From assembly GCF_958450345.1 (NCBI RefSeq), contig NC_088784.1, positions 47,794,870 to 47,858,869 of the forward strand: a DNA stretch of 64,000 bases, written 5' to 3'. Below, piece by piece: positions 34,098 through 45,627 of the stretch; position 1 is the first letter of the stretch, and every line of letters starts with the position of its first letter. Made by a program: the position numbers and the translations under genes. This DNA is from Calliphora vicina. Its lineage: Eukaryota > Arthropoda > Insecta > Diptera > Calliphoridae. The notes under the pieces are model-generated. The model did not search any database and was not told the DNA's origin. It saw nothing but the letters and a program-made list of their open reading frames with translations.

Positions 34098-35219
34098 TTG
34101 GTTTGCGATACTTCAACAAAAAACGTCCGTCCTTTCATTCCAAAATCGTTTCGTAAGCAGATTTTATCAATCGTTCATGGTCTGTCTCACCCTGGAATTC
34201 GAGCAACGACAAAATTATTAACTGCCCGTTTTGTCTGGCCATCGATGCGTAAAGATACGGCAAAATTTGTTCGCAGCTGCATCGCATTCCAACGCTCAAA
34301 GGTCCAGCGCCATACGAGATCTCATACATCAAAGTACGATCCGCCAAAGGAACGTTTCCCACACATCAATGTGGACATTGTAGGACCATTTCCGCTGTGC
34401 GATGGCCAACGATATTGTTTGACAATTATCGACCGGTTTACGAGATGGCCTGAGGCTGTACCAATGCCTGACATGGCAGCCGAAACTGTCGCGAAAGCAA
34501 TTTTGCATAGCTGGATTGCCAGGTTTGCCGTCCCCGCAAAAATTACATCCGATCGAGGAAGACAATTTGAATCGCATATTTTTGTTGAGTTAACAACTTT
34601 AATTGGTGCTTCTCATCTCCGTACGACGCCGTATCATCCTGAGTCGAATGGTATAGTAGAGAGGTGGCACCGCGTATTAAAGGCCGCAATCCTTTGCAGC
34701 GATCCAGCAAAATGGGTTCATAGCCTTCCATCGATATTACTTGGTCTACGCGTAGTTTTTAAGCCCGACATTAACGCCACTCCAGCCGAACTCGTATATG
34801 TCCCGAATTTAAGAATTCCCGGTGAATTTTTCTGCAACACCAAACCGTCGGTAGCAACAAGTGAAGTCGTCGCTCAGTTTCGTGCAGCAATGCAAAAGCT
34901 TCGTCCAACAGACACATCTCAACATGCGGAACCGAAAACATTCGTGAGTCCTTCACTAAGTTCGTCGTCTCATGTTTTTGTACGGAACGATTCAATACGC
35001 CCTTCGTTAACGCATCCCTATGATGGCCCATTCAGCATTGTGCGAAAAACAGCAAAGTATTTCACTATCAATATGGGTACTCGTCACGTCAACATTAACA
35101 TCGACAGACTCAAACCAGCTTTTATCGAGTGTTCCGATAAAAACATTTTAAACCAAACAAATCAACATCAAACGACACAAGCGGATGTTAACGAAAACCA
35201 ACGACCACAAACTGTTTGA
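34098..35219 (+). CDS. CsRn1-like integrase, intact reading frame fragment of pol
   Basis: 373 codons are open to the stop at 35219. The zinc-binding part has HPGIRATTKLL but its CxxC is damaged (SCIAFQRSK, one Cys replaced). The core has VDIVGPFPLCDGQRY (first Asp), ITSDRGRQFESHIF (second Asp) and YHPESNGIVERWHR (Glu), so the DDE triad is present. The C-terminal part includes VFVRNDSIRPSLTHPYDGPF and VNINIDRLKPA, the GPY/F-like module. In life this is part of the gag-pol polyprotein and integrates the cDNA. The first codon is internal to pol, not a real start. Confidence 0.85.
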   Translation: MVCDTSTKNVRPFIPKSFRKQILSIVHGLSHPGIRATTKLLTARFVWPSMRKDTAKFVRSCIAFQRSKVQRHTRSHTSKYDPPKERFPHINVDIVGPFPLCDGQRYCLTIIDRFTRWPEAVPMPDMAAETVAKAILHSWIARFAVPAKITSDRGRQFESHIFVELTTLIGASHLRTTPYHPESNGIVERWHRVLKAAILCSDPAKWVHSLPSILLGLRVVFKPDINATPAELVYVPNLRIPGEFFCNTKPSVATSEVVAQFRAAMQKLRPTDTSQHAEPKTFVSPSLSSSSHVFVRNDSIRPSLTHPYDGPFSIVRKTAKYFTINMGTRHVNINIDRLKPAFIECSDKNILNQTNQHQTTQADVNENQRPQTV

Positions 35220-36080
35220 TGGGTGCGCAGTTTTCCGAAATACCCAATTTAGCGGCGTTTTGTGAAGAACTTTAAAAACATAAAAAATTGTGAATGAATT
35301 TTTTATTTTTTTTTCAACTTATATATATTTAAATATAATCAATTCATTAAATTTTAAAATTTGTTTGTTTTTTTAAAATATACATTGTGGACTTGACCCT
35401 CTCCAATCTTGACGAAATTCGGTATAAAAATTGTATTTTACATGATTAAGACAAATACAAACTTTTGGATTACAGGACCAAATGGTTTCGGAGATACCAG
35501 GTCCTGAAAAGTGAAAAAATCTTCAAAATCTTACCCGCCGTGTGGGCGGTGGGCTTGACCGATTTTATTGAAACCCGGCATGCGATCTTTGTTTGCTTCG
35601 GAAAATGTATGGATCAAATTGCTAGACTTTTGCTTGGATAGGACAAAATTTATGCGAAAAAATCGATTTGGATTACGGTGGGCACGGCCGATTTTAATAA
35701 AACTTAGTATGTACCAAATTTCTAGACGTTTTCTTGGATAGGAACAATTTTATGCGAAAAAATCGATTTGGATTGTATGGGCAGTGGGCGCTGGGCGATG
35801 GGCGTGAACGATTTTGATAAAATTTTATTTTTTTCCTAATTTAGTCCATATAATTCTCAGTGCAAAATTTCAATGATCTACGACCATTCCTTATAATTTT
35901 TACACAAAAATTTATGAAGCCATATTTAAAAAAGGGTGCGTTTACACTCTGCCATTTTAATTAAAAAATTAAAAAACTCAAAACTTAGCAAAAACTTGCA
36001 GCCTATATTTGAACTTGACAGTTAACTGAATCCGATCGAATCCACCCTACTTTTATTCCACAAAAAATTGGATTTCATAT
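35220..36080. other. No gene seen; 101-bp imperfect repeat
   Basis: No 3' LTR is visible after the integrase. The block TTTATGCGAAAAAATCGATTTGGATT at about 35648 and 35750 is repeated with related GTGGGC/CGATTTTAATAAAA words, giving two to three worn units. Nothing else supported. (The motif is quoted in part: key words ATGCGAAAAAATCGATTTGG.). Confidence 0.4.
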
Positions 36081-36420
36081 CTAAAAACCAGAGATCGAAA
36101 ATAACTCATCCATATACGAAAAAACCCAAATTGTGATTTATATTTTTCTTATAAAAATAAATCACTGAAAATAACAGTTATAAAATGATTTCTCTTTAAA
36201 TGGTTTGGTATGACCTTTATTCGTTTTTGTTGTTTTTTAATGGTTTGGTGTGAGATAAACAATTCATTTGTTCTTGTTCTTAATAACTGTTACTTTCTCT
36301 TTTATTTACATAGAATAATATATTATTATTAATTGTTAACAAATTATGGAAATAATATAAGTATGAAGTAATGAAGTCTGAGTAACAGAAATGAGAATTT
36401 TTTTAAATTGTTATTATAAA

Positions 36421-38846
36421 TCTATATATATAAAAGAGTAACGTTACTGACTGACTGACTGACTGACTGACTGATTCATCATCGCACAGCCCAAACGGCT
36501 GAAGCTAGAATCACGAAATTTTAACTGTGGGTTCCTCCCTCCCCAAAACGATCCGATAAGAAGGGATTTTTGGAAATTCGAACGTTTAGGGGGTAAAAAA
36601 GGGTAAAAACGGGTAAATTCGGTAACCTTATATCTTCAAAACTAATAAAGATACAAAAAAACTTAAAATAGCATGTTACTCCATTTAAAAAATAAGCTGA
36701 CAGGTGTTTCGTACTTTTTGGAAATTCGAAACTTTTAGGGGAGAAAACGGGTAAAAACTGTATTTTGGTACTTTTTTTGCACCCTATGTATCTTTTAAAC
36801 CAATAAACATAGAAACAAATTTTAAATCGTATTCTTTAATTAACAAAAAATAAAAAATATAAGTTTGGTACTTTTTGGAAATTCGAACCTTTAAGGGATA
36901 AAAATTGTGTTAATTTTTGGTACTTTTTCATAAAATATGTTTTTCTATAATTTGACATAGACATACGAATATTTTATTATGAGCTCCCACCACGTTACAG
37001 AAATTTATTTGAATGAAATTGTACCACCTCAATGGGGATAAAAAAGGTACCAAAAAGGGGATAAAATCGGGAAAATACATTATATTTGAAATTATTAAGC
37101 CAATTTTGATAATTTTTTAAACGTTGGTTCCTGGATTCATACAAAAATTAACTAACAGGGTGTTATTTGGAACTCGAGTACCAAGGTGTATATTGGGCCA
37201 AATCCTTTTTTTAAAACATATTTATTCTTGGGCACATTAACACAGATTTTAATATTTTGATACATGCCTGTAGCATAAACAATTTTGGCAAAATGGAATA
37301 TTTTTAAATTTCAAACTTGAGGTGTGTTCAAGTAAGAAAAGGGAAATTGGTACTTTTCTCCTAATGGTACTTTTTTAACATTTTAAATTATTTCAGTTAT
37401 CGACATTAAAGTTAGCTGATATGTATTTGAGTGAAGTTAGTGTTAGGAATAGGGGATAATATTTAGGTACCAAAATGTGTGAACTGTACTATAGGTACTT
37501 TTTTGTTCTTCTAATGGTACTTTTTTGAAATTTCTATAATAATGGACTTAGAAACATGAAATTAAACATATATGGTCCTAAGTGAGTGAGAATTCTAGGG
37601 GAGACTTTTTGGTACTTTTTCTTTATTGGAATGGTACTTTTTGTAATTTCTTCACCAATGAACCTAGAATCATGAAATAAAGCTTATATGAACCCGAGTG
37701 ACTGGAAAACCACAAGTGTATACTTTTTAGTACTTTTTCTATATTATAATGGTACTTTTTTGAATTTTCTATAACAATGGACTTAGAAACACGAAATTAA
37801 ACATATATGGTCCTAAGTGAGTTAGAATTCTAGGGGAGACTTTTGGGTACTTTTTCTTTATTCGAATGGTACTTTTTGTAATTTCTTCACCAATGAACCT
37901 TGAAACATGAAATAAAGGTTATATGAACCAGAGTGAGTGGGAATCCGCAAGTGGCTGCTTTTTGGTACTTTTTCTATATTCTAATGGTACTTTTTTGAAT
38001 TTTCTATAACAATGGACTTATAAACATGAAATTAAACATATATGGTCCTAAGTGAGTGAGAATTCTAAGGGGAGACTTTTTGGTACTTTTTCTATATTCG
38101 AATGGTACTTTTTGTAATTTCTTCACCAATGAACCTAGAATCATGAAATAAAGCTTATATGAACCCGAGTGACTGGAAAACCACAAGTGTATACTTTTTA
38201 GTACTTTTTCTATATTATAATGGTACTTTTTTGAATTTTCTATAACAATGGACTTAGAAACACGAAATTAAACATATATGGTCGTAAGTGAGTGAGAAGT
38301 CTAGGGGGAGGCTTTTTGGTACTTATTCTTTATTCAAATGGTACTTTTTGTAATTTCTTCACCAATGAACCTAGAAACATTAAGGCCCTAATTTTGTAAA
38401 TCATGTCACCAAAGTGATATTTATGTGCAAAGCAAAAACAACAATTCACACATTTCAAAAATTTGTTTTTTTGGTTTTAAAAAATTAAAAACCGATCTGT
38501 TTCGGTTTTGTGATAATTTATTAAATCTTAAGTATTATAGAAACAAAATTTGATAATATAGGATATGATATACAAATCTAAAATTCAAACTTGACGGGTT
38601 ATGGTTTAGTGAATGCGAATTTAAAAGTGATAATCAATGGTACTATTTCCTTATTGCAATGGTACTTTTTGAATATTTTATAATAATAAACCTAAAAATT
38701 TAAAATTAGGAACACATTTTGCATTTTATATAATAATGGACCCAGAAATATGAAATTAGACATTTTCAATTAGATTCACAAAGTGAGACTTGATAGTACT
38801 ATTTCTTTCTTCTATTTGGGGTGGCGAAGCGCACCGGGTTAGCTAG
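36421..38846 (+). mobile_element. Non-autonomous Helitron
   Basis: It starts TCTATATATATAAAAGAGTA after an A and ends ...GGGTTAGCTAG before a T, as expected for Helitron insertion between A and T with no TSD. Just inside the 3' end, GGGTGGCGAAGCGCACC can form the short hairpin that precedes the CTRR tail. A (GACT)n run lies at 36447-36474 and the phrase CAGCCCAAACGGCTGAAGC follows, familiar from insect Helitrons. No Rep/helicase gene. The 3' third is a 236-bp tandem array. Confidence 0.85.
37470..38395 (+). repeat. 236-bp tandem array inside the Helitron, ~4 copies
   Basis: The word AAACATATATGGTCCTAAGT occurs at 37564, 37798, 38034 and (with one change) 38270, spacing 234-236. Each unit also holds two GGTACTTTTT-containing half units with the variants AATGGACTTAGAAACA and AATGAACCTAGAA, so the unit is itself an older duplication of about 118 bp. 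Confidence 0.85.
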
Positions 38847-39224
38847 TTTTGTATATTTAAGCGTTGATTTGCATCAAATGTATTTTTGCCATTTATTTTT
38901 CATGTTCGCAAATAAAAGTCACAAGCTAACCTTTACGAAAAAAATTAATTATAAATCACTCATCCAGATTATTTGTGTTTGTTTCTTTTCTGTTTCTCTC
39001 AACCCCAAACCTAAAATTTTCTCGAATAAATCACTCTTTCAGTGATATATCTCAAAAAATTATTTTTAAATGGCTGCGAATGATAATTTACCATTGAAAT
39101 GAAAATGAACCCGTTATTTTCGGTCTCTGCTAAAAATCCGTTGAGGTTTAAATTTTCCAAAAAATAAAAAAAGGTTGCCGAATTCTGAATTTTAAAATTT
39201 CGCTAAAGCGACGCTAGATTGGGT

Positions 39225-39962
39225 ATTTCGACCGCAGTGTGACGGTTCCAAGATGGACTCAGGTGCCGTGGTTTATTTGGTAGACTATGATATCAAGCGC
39301 TCATATACTCTCTAACCAGTTTAGCGCCTTCCAGGCAGAGATCTTCGCGATCTGGAAAGCCAGAGTTGATAAAGGCACACGTCAATAAAGGGGCTGCAGT
39401 GACGATATACGTAGACAATCAGGCGGCACTAAAGGCTCTGGAGTGTCATTGAATACACTCCAACCTAGTAGAAGACTGTAGGAGAGCTCTAGAGGAGCTA
39501 TGGGTACACTACTCAGTAAGATTGTGTTGGGTACCAGGGCACTGGATCATGATACTAGGGAACGGGATGTTAAACTATCCATTTGTCACTACTATAGGCT
39601 AATTTACGAAAGATTCCGCGACAATACAAATCAATCCTGGGGCAGTAGGTCAGATTGCAAAGTGTCCAGGGCCTTATGGCCAAAACTGAATGCAAACGCG
39701 ACTGGAACACTGATAGAGTTGGATAGGTATAATCTCAGGATTCTAGTAGGAGTGATAACCGGTCATTGCTCAATTGGAGCCATTAAGGGTAAATGGGCTA
39801 ATGCCACTCTTTCTCTTCTTCTCTTTCTCTTTTTAACAGGCGATACTCTTCTCTTACTCTAAGGCTATCCTCTTTGTCTACATCTATTGGAGGGAATCAC
39901 AATGGACCTCAAGGTCTCCGAGTGGAAGTGCACATAGTGTACACCCCTTCCTAACCTAACCT
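39225..39962 (+). pseudogene. LINE 3' end: RNase H domain, C-terminal zinc region and 3' UTR (I/LOA/R1 group)
   Basis: Frames give LSNQFSAFQAEIFAIWKA, then TIYVDNQAALKALE, then LVEDCRRALEEL and RLCWVPGH, the RNase H domain found in I-, LOA- and R1-like LINEs. 39500-39862 continues DCKVSRALWPKLNANATGTL, then YNLRILVGVITGHCSIGAIK. After that a CT-rich tract replaces the usual cysteine cluster. The 3' UTR has ATCACAATGGACCTCAAGGTC and ends CCTTCCTAACCTAACCTAG, the TAACC tail typical of this group. 5'-truncated, with several frame breaks. Confidence 0.8.
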
Positions 39963-40793
39963 AGCTGTTTCGATGATCTTGATTTATGTCGAATTTATTA
40001 AGATATCGAAAAAGTACCATTATTTTCCTAACTTTCAATCGATTTCCGGCACGGGTTATATTTTTTCATCCAAAGCAAATCTATTTTTTAAGGGGATGTC
40101 TAATAGAATTAAAAATTGTACTTAAAACTGTATGTACATTAGGGATATAACTAATTTTGGAGAAATTTTTTACATACCTCCACGTGGTATAAGTAATAAA
40201 AATCGTTTTGTAAGTCATTTGGGAACAAATCAAGATCCGCGTAACAGTTTATATTTTCATTATTTTTTTTTCTGTTAATATTCACATTTTCTGTGTTGCA
40301 GGCCTTCGGCCGGATGAAGGGACTTTTAACTCTGGGGTGTATCGAACACCGGCTTCGCTAAAATCACTTTTTCTGTATATCAAAATTTTCTGAAGTACTA
40401 TCATATAAAATCAAAAAGGAATTTTTGGTTCACAATATTAATAAACTGTACCATATTATATATCATATTAAAGGTATTGTGAAGCACTATTCAATGATAC
40501 CCATAACGATCAGTTTGTTTTCCAAATATATGAGAAATGTACTATTATATGTATTGACTTTAAATTCATATAACTCTTAAACTAAGAGAGAGCAGGGAAA
40601 AATATTAACGTTTTTGTGCTTCTAATTATGAGAGCTATCAACACCAAAGAAATTATAAAAATGCAAGCTGTTTCGCTGATCTTGATTTATACCGTCATTT
40701 GGAATCAAAAACATCACGCATAAATATGTAATTTCCTATTTTTTTTGCAAGTGTAAGGGATACCTCCCTTATTTAAAAATTGTCTTTTGAAGT
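39963..40793. other. No gene seen; left flank of the 5.2-kb nest
   Basis: The 22-bp repeat beginning GAATTAAAAATTG is at 40106-40127, followed by TGTATGTACATTAGGGATAT. A hairpin-prone GCAGGCCTTCGGCCGG lies at 40302-40317. No coding region. Confidence 0.4.
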
Positions 40794-41371
40794 ATGTCCG
40801 CCAGTGATGGGATTTGTGGCACAATTGTGCCATTTTTGGCACTATTACGTTTTGAGTGGCACAATGGCACACTCGATACTATTTTGGCACTTTCTATACT
40901 TTTCAAAATAAAAATAGTTTTTTTGAATTAATTTCGGAAATAGACATTACAAATTTTCAAGTTTTATTTACTTATTTTAAAAATAACGAAGCTTTGACCA
41001 ATACCAGCACTTTTTGAAATACAAAATAGAATTTCTTCTTCAAATCGAGTCAGTAAATTAAACATCTGTACTAAAGTTCGATTATTATTAAATAATTGCC
41101 TGAAAAACTAAAATGTATCAGATTTAGTTAGAAATGTTAGATTTTCAGTAAAAATTTATGATTCAGGTATGTTCTGTAATTTTAAATTTTCGAAAGCACA
41201 AGAAACCAGCAGATTAGTTTATTTTAAATGTTTTGTGTTGCAAATAATTTTCTAGAAATATTAAAGTGAAAACAAAAAAATGTCTGGAGCTTCTGTTATA
41301 TCTTTAATGGAATTAAAAAAGCTGCCACAGTACACAATTGCTTTTGGTTACCACTTGCGTCAACTTTGTTG

Positions 41372-42205
41372 CAGAGAAGCAAGCCGATTCAGAAATTTCG
41401 GCGGCGGCGGCTAGTCGGCTCTACGCCGAGCTTTCTACCGGCTGAAAAAAAATTCAGCTTAACCGAATTCAAACAATATAAAATTAGCTTTTTAAGCAAA
41501 TTATAAAATATTTTCATGTCAATTTGTCTCAACAGTACTTTAAATAAAAATATTTTTATTTATTAAAAATTAATTGCAAAACAAATAAATATATTATTGT
41601 CAGGAACCGTAACAGTTATTACTTTTCATAAAAGTTATATTTTTTCACAAAAGAAATATAAAGTGTATTCATTTAAAAAAAATGGAAAATTACACTCTGA
41701 TTTTTTGACAATTTTTCACAACAAACAGAAGAAAAATCCACTAAAATTTGTATTTTTTTTTAAATTTTTTTCTTGTGTTTGTGTAAAACAATCAGAGTGT
41801 AATTTTCCCTTTTTTGGAAATGAATACCCTTTATATTTCTTTTGTGAAAAAATATAACTTTTATGAAAAGTAATAACTGTTACGGTTCCTGACAATAATA
41901 GATGTGTTCAGATTTTATATGTATATCTTAATTAAGCTTCACAAAACAGTAAAAACAAGATAAATGCATATATATGGTATCACTGCCACTAATTCAATTA
42001 AATAATTTCGTTGGTATTCACTGATATTAAAAAAGAACCAAAAATTAATTGTTACTTAATATTTAATAAAATACGATAGAAAAAATGAGAATCGGCTAGC
42101 AATTGAGCCGCCAACCAGCCGAGTGATTCGGCGGCGGCGTGGCTTGTTGAAAAAAATTGGCTGAGCGGCTCGTCGTCAGCCGCGCCGATACGGCTTGCTT
42201 CTCTG
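41372..42205. mobile_element. Nested hAT MITE, TSD CTTTGTTG
   Basis: Ends CAGAGAAGCAAGCCG and CGGCTTGCTTCTCTG, with exact CTTTGTTG at 41364-41371 and 42206-42213. Both subterminal regions are unusually GC-rich for the window (CGGCGGCGGCGG, AGCCGCC, GGCTGAGCGGCTCG), with repeated CGGCT motifs. It contains the palindrome at 41594-41898. Confidence 0.9.
41594..41898. mobile_element. Nearly perfect palindromic MITE, TA TSD
   Basis: TTATTGTCAGGAACCGTAAC on the left and its complement on the right are followed by more than 100 further paired bases with few mismatches (for example ATGGAAAATTACACTCTGAT against ATCAGAGTGTAATTTTCC). TA flanks at 41592-41593 and 41899-41900. Third level of nesting. RNA from either strand would fold into a long hairpin. 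Confidence 0.8.
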
Positions 42206-42755
42206 CTTTGTTGCATTTTTTTCCAATTAGCGCAAAAAAATTAACGCATATTGATAACTTATAATATAATCTAACAAATATTATAAATTTTATGACGAAT
42301 TCTATAATTAATTTAAAGATATTGAACATATTTTAGACACACATTAAAAAATTTTAGTCCGGCAAGCTTCCATGTATTTTCGAAAATCGTAAACAGCTGA
42401 CAACTGAAAACAAACCTGAAACCACAAAAGAAATCACAAAAGCAAATAAACTCTTTACAGCAGAAAATGTGTCTCTAGATTTTTATTAAATTTTAGATGT
42501 TTTTTAATAAAACAAGTAATTCTATCAGAAAATTAATAAAGGACATATTGTTTAATTTATTTTAATATTTTCCATGCAATAGACGCAGAAATAACCAAGG
42601 GATTTGAAAACATTAGTGACTTTGTTGAACGTTTTAAAATCACAAAATTATGTGCTCAGAACACCTTTTATGTGATTTCAAACCACTTTTATAAAATGTG
42701 ATTTGCAGAACATACCTTTAAATATAAATGTTCAAATCCCATCACTGATGTCCGC

Positions 42756-42996
42756 AGTTATTAAAATAATAACCCTAGGTCTCCACGTAGCAATATTTAT
42801 TGCTGCAATTGTCAAATTTAATTGCGTCAATGAAATTTGCGAGTGTAGACTACAAATTGTCATATGTAGCAATCCATTGTGCAATAATTGCTCTACTGAT
42901 TGCCTGAGCAATTATTGATAAGCAATAAGCTGTCAGTTCAGTTGTCATTAATGTAAAATTTCTTCTTTCTATAATTCGGTGCGATTAATTCATACA
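42756..42996. other. No gene seen
   Basis: CCTAGGTCTCCACGTAGCAATA and repeated GCAATAATTGC words suggest the end of another MITE whose partner end I could not find. Confidence 0.35.
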
Positions 42997-42998
42997 TA

Positions 42999-44628
42999 CA
43001 GTGCCGAACTTAAGTATTGACACAGGATGCTCATTGTACTTTAAGGTCGATTTAAAGGCCATATTGTTGACATTTTTAATAAAAAAATATATTTATCAGA
43101 TAGATTGATAAATTCCCTACAAAATACCACCAATTTTATTTCAACAATTTTGCAATATTATTTACTAATAATAAAAAGACGAAAAATTCCCCAATTCCGT
43201 CGAACAAAACTATTGGCACACTTAACCAGATTCTTTTAAAATTTTATCAATCTATCCACTTTTTGTTCATAGAAAATGCCATTTTATCTTCTTTTATTTA
43301 ACAGTTTTCGTTTCTAAAACTGTTAATGTCAATTTGTAAAAAATTTGCACAATAATTATCAATTTTGCTGAAAATAGCTAACAAAAAAAAGGAAACAACA
43401 GAATCTGAGCGCAAAATCATTTTTCACTTGCATAATCAAGGAAAATCGTATGCTGAGATTGTAGAGATTATGAAAAGGAGCTGTTTTACAATTCGGAGTA
43501 TCGAGCAACGTTTTAGGGAGCATCAACAATTGAAAGTGCTAAACATACAGGTCGTCCTAGATCCTTAAGTGAGCGTAAATGCAGTCATATAATCAAAAAG
43601 GTCAAGTTATGTCCAAAAATATCTTTAACAGAGGTTGCTGCAGAGATTAAAAAAGAGTTTGGGAAATAAGTTCACGCAGCAATAGCCAGAAGAGTGCTCC
43701 AGAAGACAAACTATAGTTGTCGTATTGCTAGACGTAAACCATTTATTTCATCTGTGAACCAAAAGAATCGTTTATAATATGCCGTTTAGGAATTTACGTA
43801 AGCCACATGATTTTTAGCAGCAAGTGCTACTCCCTGATGAAAGCAAAATTAATAATATTAGCTCTGATGGCCGTCAAACGGTATGGAGAAAACCCAATAA
43901 AGAGCTGGAAAAACAAAATATTGCTTCAACAGTAAAACATGGTGCTGGAGAAGTAATTGTGTGGGGTTGTATGTCCGCTGCAGGGGTTGGAGAGCTGGTG
44001 TTCATTGACGAAATAATGGACAAAGTGAAATATATGGATACACCTCAGAAAAAGTGCAGAAAAGTTAATTTTACCATTTTCTTTCACTTTTCAAAATGAC
44101 AATGACCCCAAAAATTCGGCCTATACTGGACGTATGTGGCTTTCATACAATATTTCATGCCCTACCATACCCTCCACAATCTCCGGATCTCAAACCAATA
44201 GAGCATCTGTGGGAAGAGCTAGATAAGCGAGTGAAAAAGGAATTAGTTGAAGAATGGCAAATTATTGGGTCAGATATCACAATAAAGTTGATGGATTCAT
44301 GCCTAAGCTACTCGAGGCAGTTATAAAGCAAAAATCACTTGCAACTATATACTAAATTTTACAATGTTGCTTCCTAAATCAAATATTTTTTTAGCTTTTA
44401 ATGAAGTGTGCCAATAATTTTGTTCTTGAAATGAAGTATTTTTTATGTTGTTTTGTTATTAATAAATAGTGGTATTAAATTGTTGAAATTAAGTTGGTTA
44501 TATTTTATAGGAAATTCAACAGTCTATCACGTAATTATATTTTTTTATTAAGAATCTCTACAATACTGCCTCTAAATAGACCTTAAAGTACAATGAGCAT
44601 CCTGTGCCAATACTTAAGTTCGGCACTG
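42999..44628. mobile_element. Tc1-like element, TA TSD
   Basis: CAGTGCCGAACTTAAGTATT at the left matches AATACTTAAGTTCGGCACTG at the right, and similarity continues through CACAGGATGCTCATTGTACT (inverted at 44589-44608). TA at 42997-42998 and 44629-44630. At 1630 bp it is full length for Tc1, with the transposase in the middle. Confidence 0.9.
43365..44326 (+). pseudogene. Tc1 transposase, frameshifted
   Basis: The N-terminal HTH part is ESERKIIFHLHNQGKSYAEI. A second part has KLCPKISLTEVAAEIKKEFG and SCRIARRKPF with stops. Then from 43824 come PDESKINNISSDGRQTVWRK (first catalytic Asp), VKHGAGEVIVWGCMSAAG and GELVFIDEIMD. From 44096 the reading frame covers the second-Asp region (MTMTPKI, altered from the usual NDNDPKH) and PPQSPDLKPIEHLWEELDKR with the final Glu. 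Spacing agrees with the DD34E class. Multiple frameshifts, so inactive. Confidence 0.88.
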
Positions 44629-44904
44629 TACATATTTAATTTATTTAAGAACCAAAAGAAAAAAACAAAGAAATTAGTGAAAAAAATCATTCAACGCAAA
44701 ATATAAGCAAAAATGCAAACTGTATGGAAATCCGTTTGCACGACTACGATGTTTACTTTTATTTATAAGAAATAAAAATAAAATATAATAATTTTGTACA
44801 CGTGAAAATTGTTTAACCTTGGAACAGAGTGATTGGATTGTGTATGAACACATTAACCATTAATCTTCCAAACTATGTATACCACCATTTGTTCGAAAGA
44901 TTTA

Positions 44905-45040
44905 CTGCCTGTTCCACGATGTCGAAAGAAAAATGAGTAGAAAAAATGTGTATGAAAAACACTCGGTTTTTTAAATTATTTCGAAGTTTTCATACAAAAT
45001 TGTTCGAATCTTTTTTCTTTCGACATCGTGAAACAGGCCA
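44905..45040. mobile_element. 136-bp Harbinger-like MITE, TTA TSD
   Basis: GCCTGTTCCACGATGTCGAA faces TTCGACATCGTGAAACAGGC with flanking TTA at 44902-44904 and 45041-45043. The inner arms pair further, so the whole unit is hairpin-like. No coding. Confidence 0.65.
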
Positions 45041-45620
45041 TTAACTTTAATTCAACATTATTAAAATTTATACAATTTGAAAAAAAAATTTTAAGTTTTT
45101 GTTGACATTTTTATCCAATATAAATTTTCTGTATAAACTTGCACAAAACTGAAATGGTGGGTTCATGAAACACGACGCGCAAATGGGAAACTTAAGCGTT
45201 TAAATGAGTACCCTTAATATATATTTTGGTGCGTGAACTTTTTCAACAACCTCGAAAAAATAATACCGTGGTTTTTCATAGTTTTTAATGCTCTATTCGG
45301 CTATGCTATGCCAATTTGCAAAAAATGTCAATGGTTATATCTATCCCTAATGCACATATGTATATTGAATTAAAAATTGTACTTAAAAACTAAATTGTAG
45401 TATTGTGAAGCCAAATAAAATGGCAAACACACTACATACAGGAAATTTTTTGTATTAAGCAGTAGATTCTATCAACACATTTCTCGACTAAATATGAAAA
45501 CAAACCAACATAACAATTTATGATGTTATACTATTTGAATATACAATATTTGTGCCGGTAATTTTACTTAAGAAAATTAACCCAAAGAAAGAAAATTGTG
45601 CAAATTAAAAAATACAAATG
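45041..45620. other. No gene seen; right flank of the 5.2-kb nest
   Basis: It holds the inverted counterpart GTTATATCTATCCCTAATGC near 45333 and the second copy of the 22-bp direct repeat at 45367-45388. Otherwise AT-rich without coding. Confidence 0.4.
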
Positions 45621-45627
45621 CATTTAC

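Larger units (their letters stand above)
36089..39129. mobile_element. hAT element containing a Helitron; TSD CTAAAAAC/CTAAAAAT
   Basis: Ends CAGAGATCGAAAATAAC and GTTATTTTCGGTCTCTG, flanked by CTAAAAAC at 36081-36088 and CTAAAAAT at 39130-39137 (one mismatch). Its own sequence is about 615 bp; the rest is a Helitron at 36421-38846. AAATCACT/AGTGATTTAT words are subterminal. Confidence 0.75.
40802..42747. mobile_element. hAT element, TSD ATGTCCGC, carrying a second hAT
   Basis: Ends CAGTGATGGGATTTG and CAAATCCCATCACTG, a perfect 15-bp TIR, with exact ATGTCCGC at 40794-40801 and 42748-42755. GGCACAATTGTGCC-like words are subterminal at the left. It contains a nested hAT at 41372-42205. No transposase. 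Confidence 0.9.

Noticed and set aside
34135..35031. Minus-strand ORFs under the CsRn1 integrase
   Set aside because: Shadow frames of a clearly coding plus-strand integrase.
41597..41857. 86-codon ORF
   Set aside because: Lies in the palindromic MITE and is a by-product of the hairpin arms.
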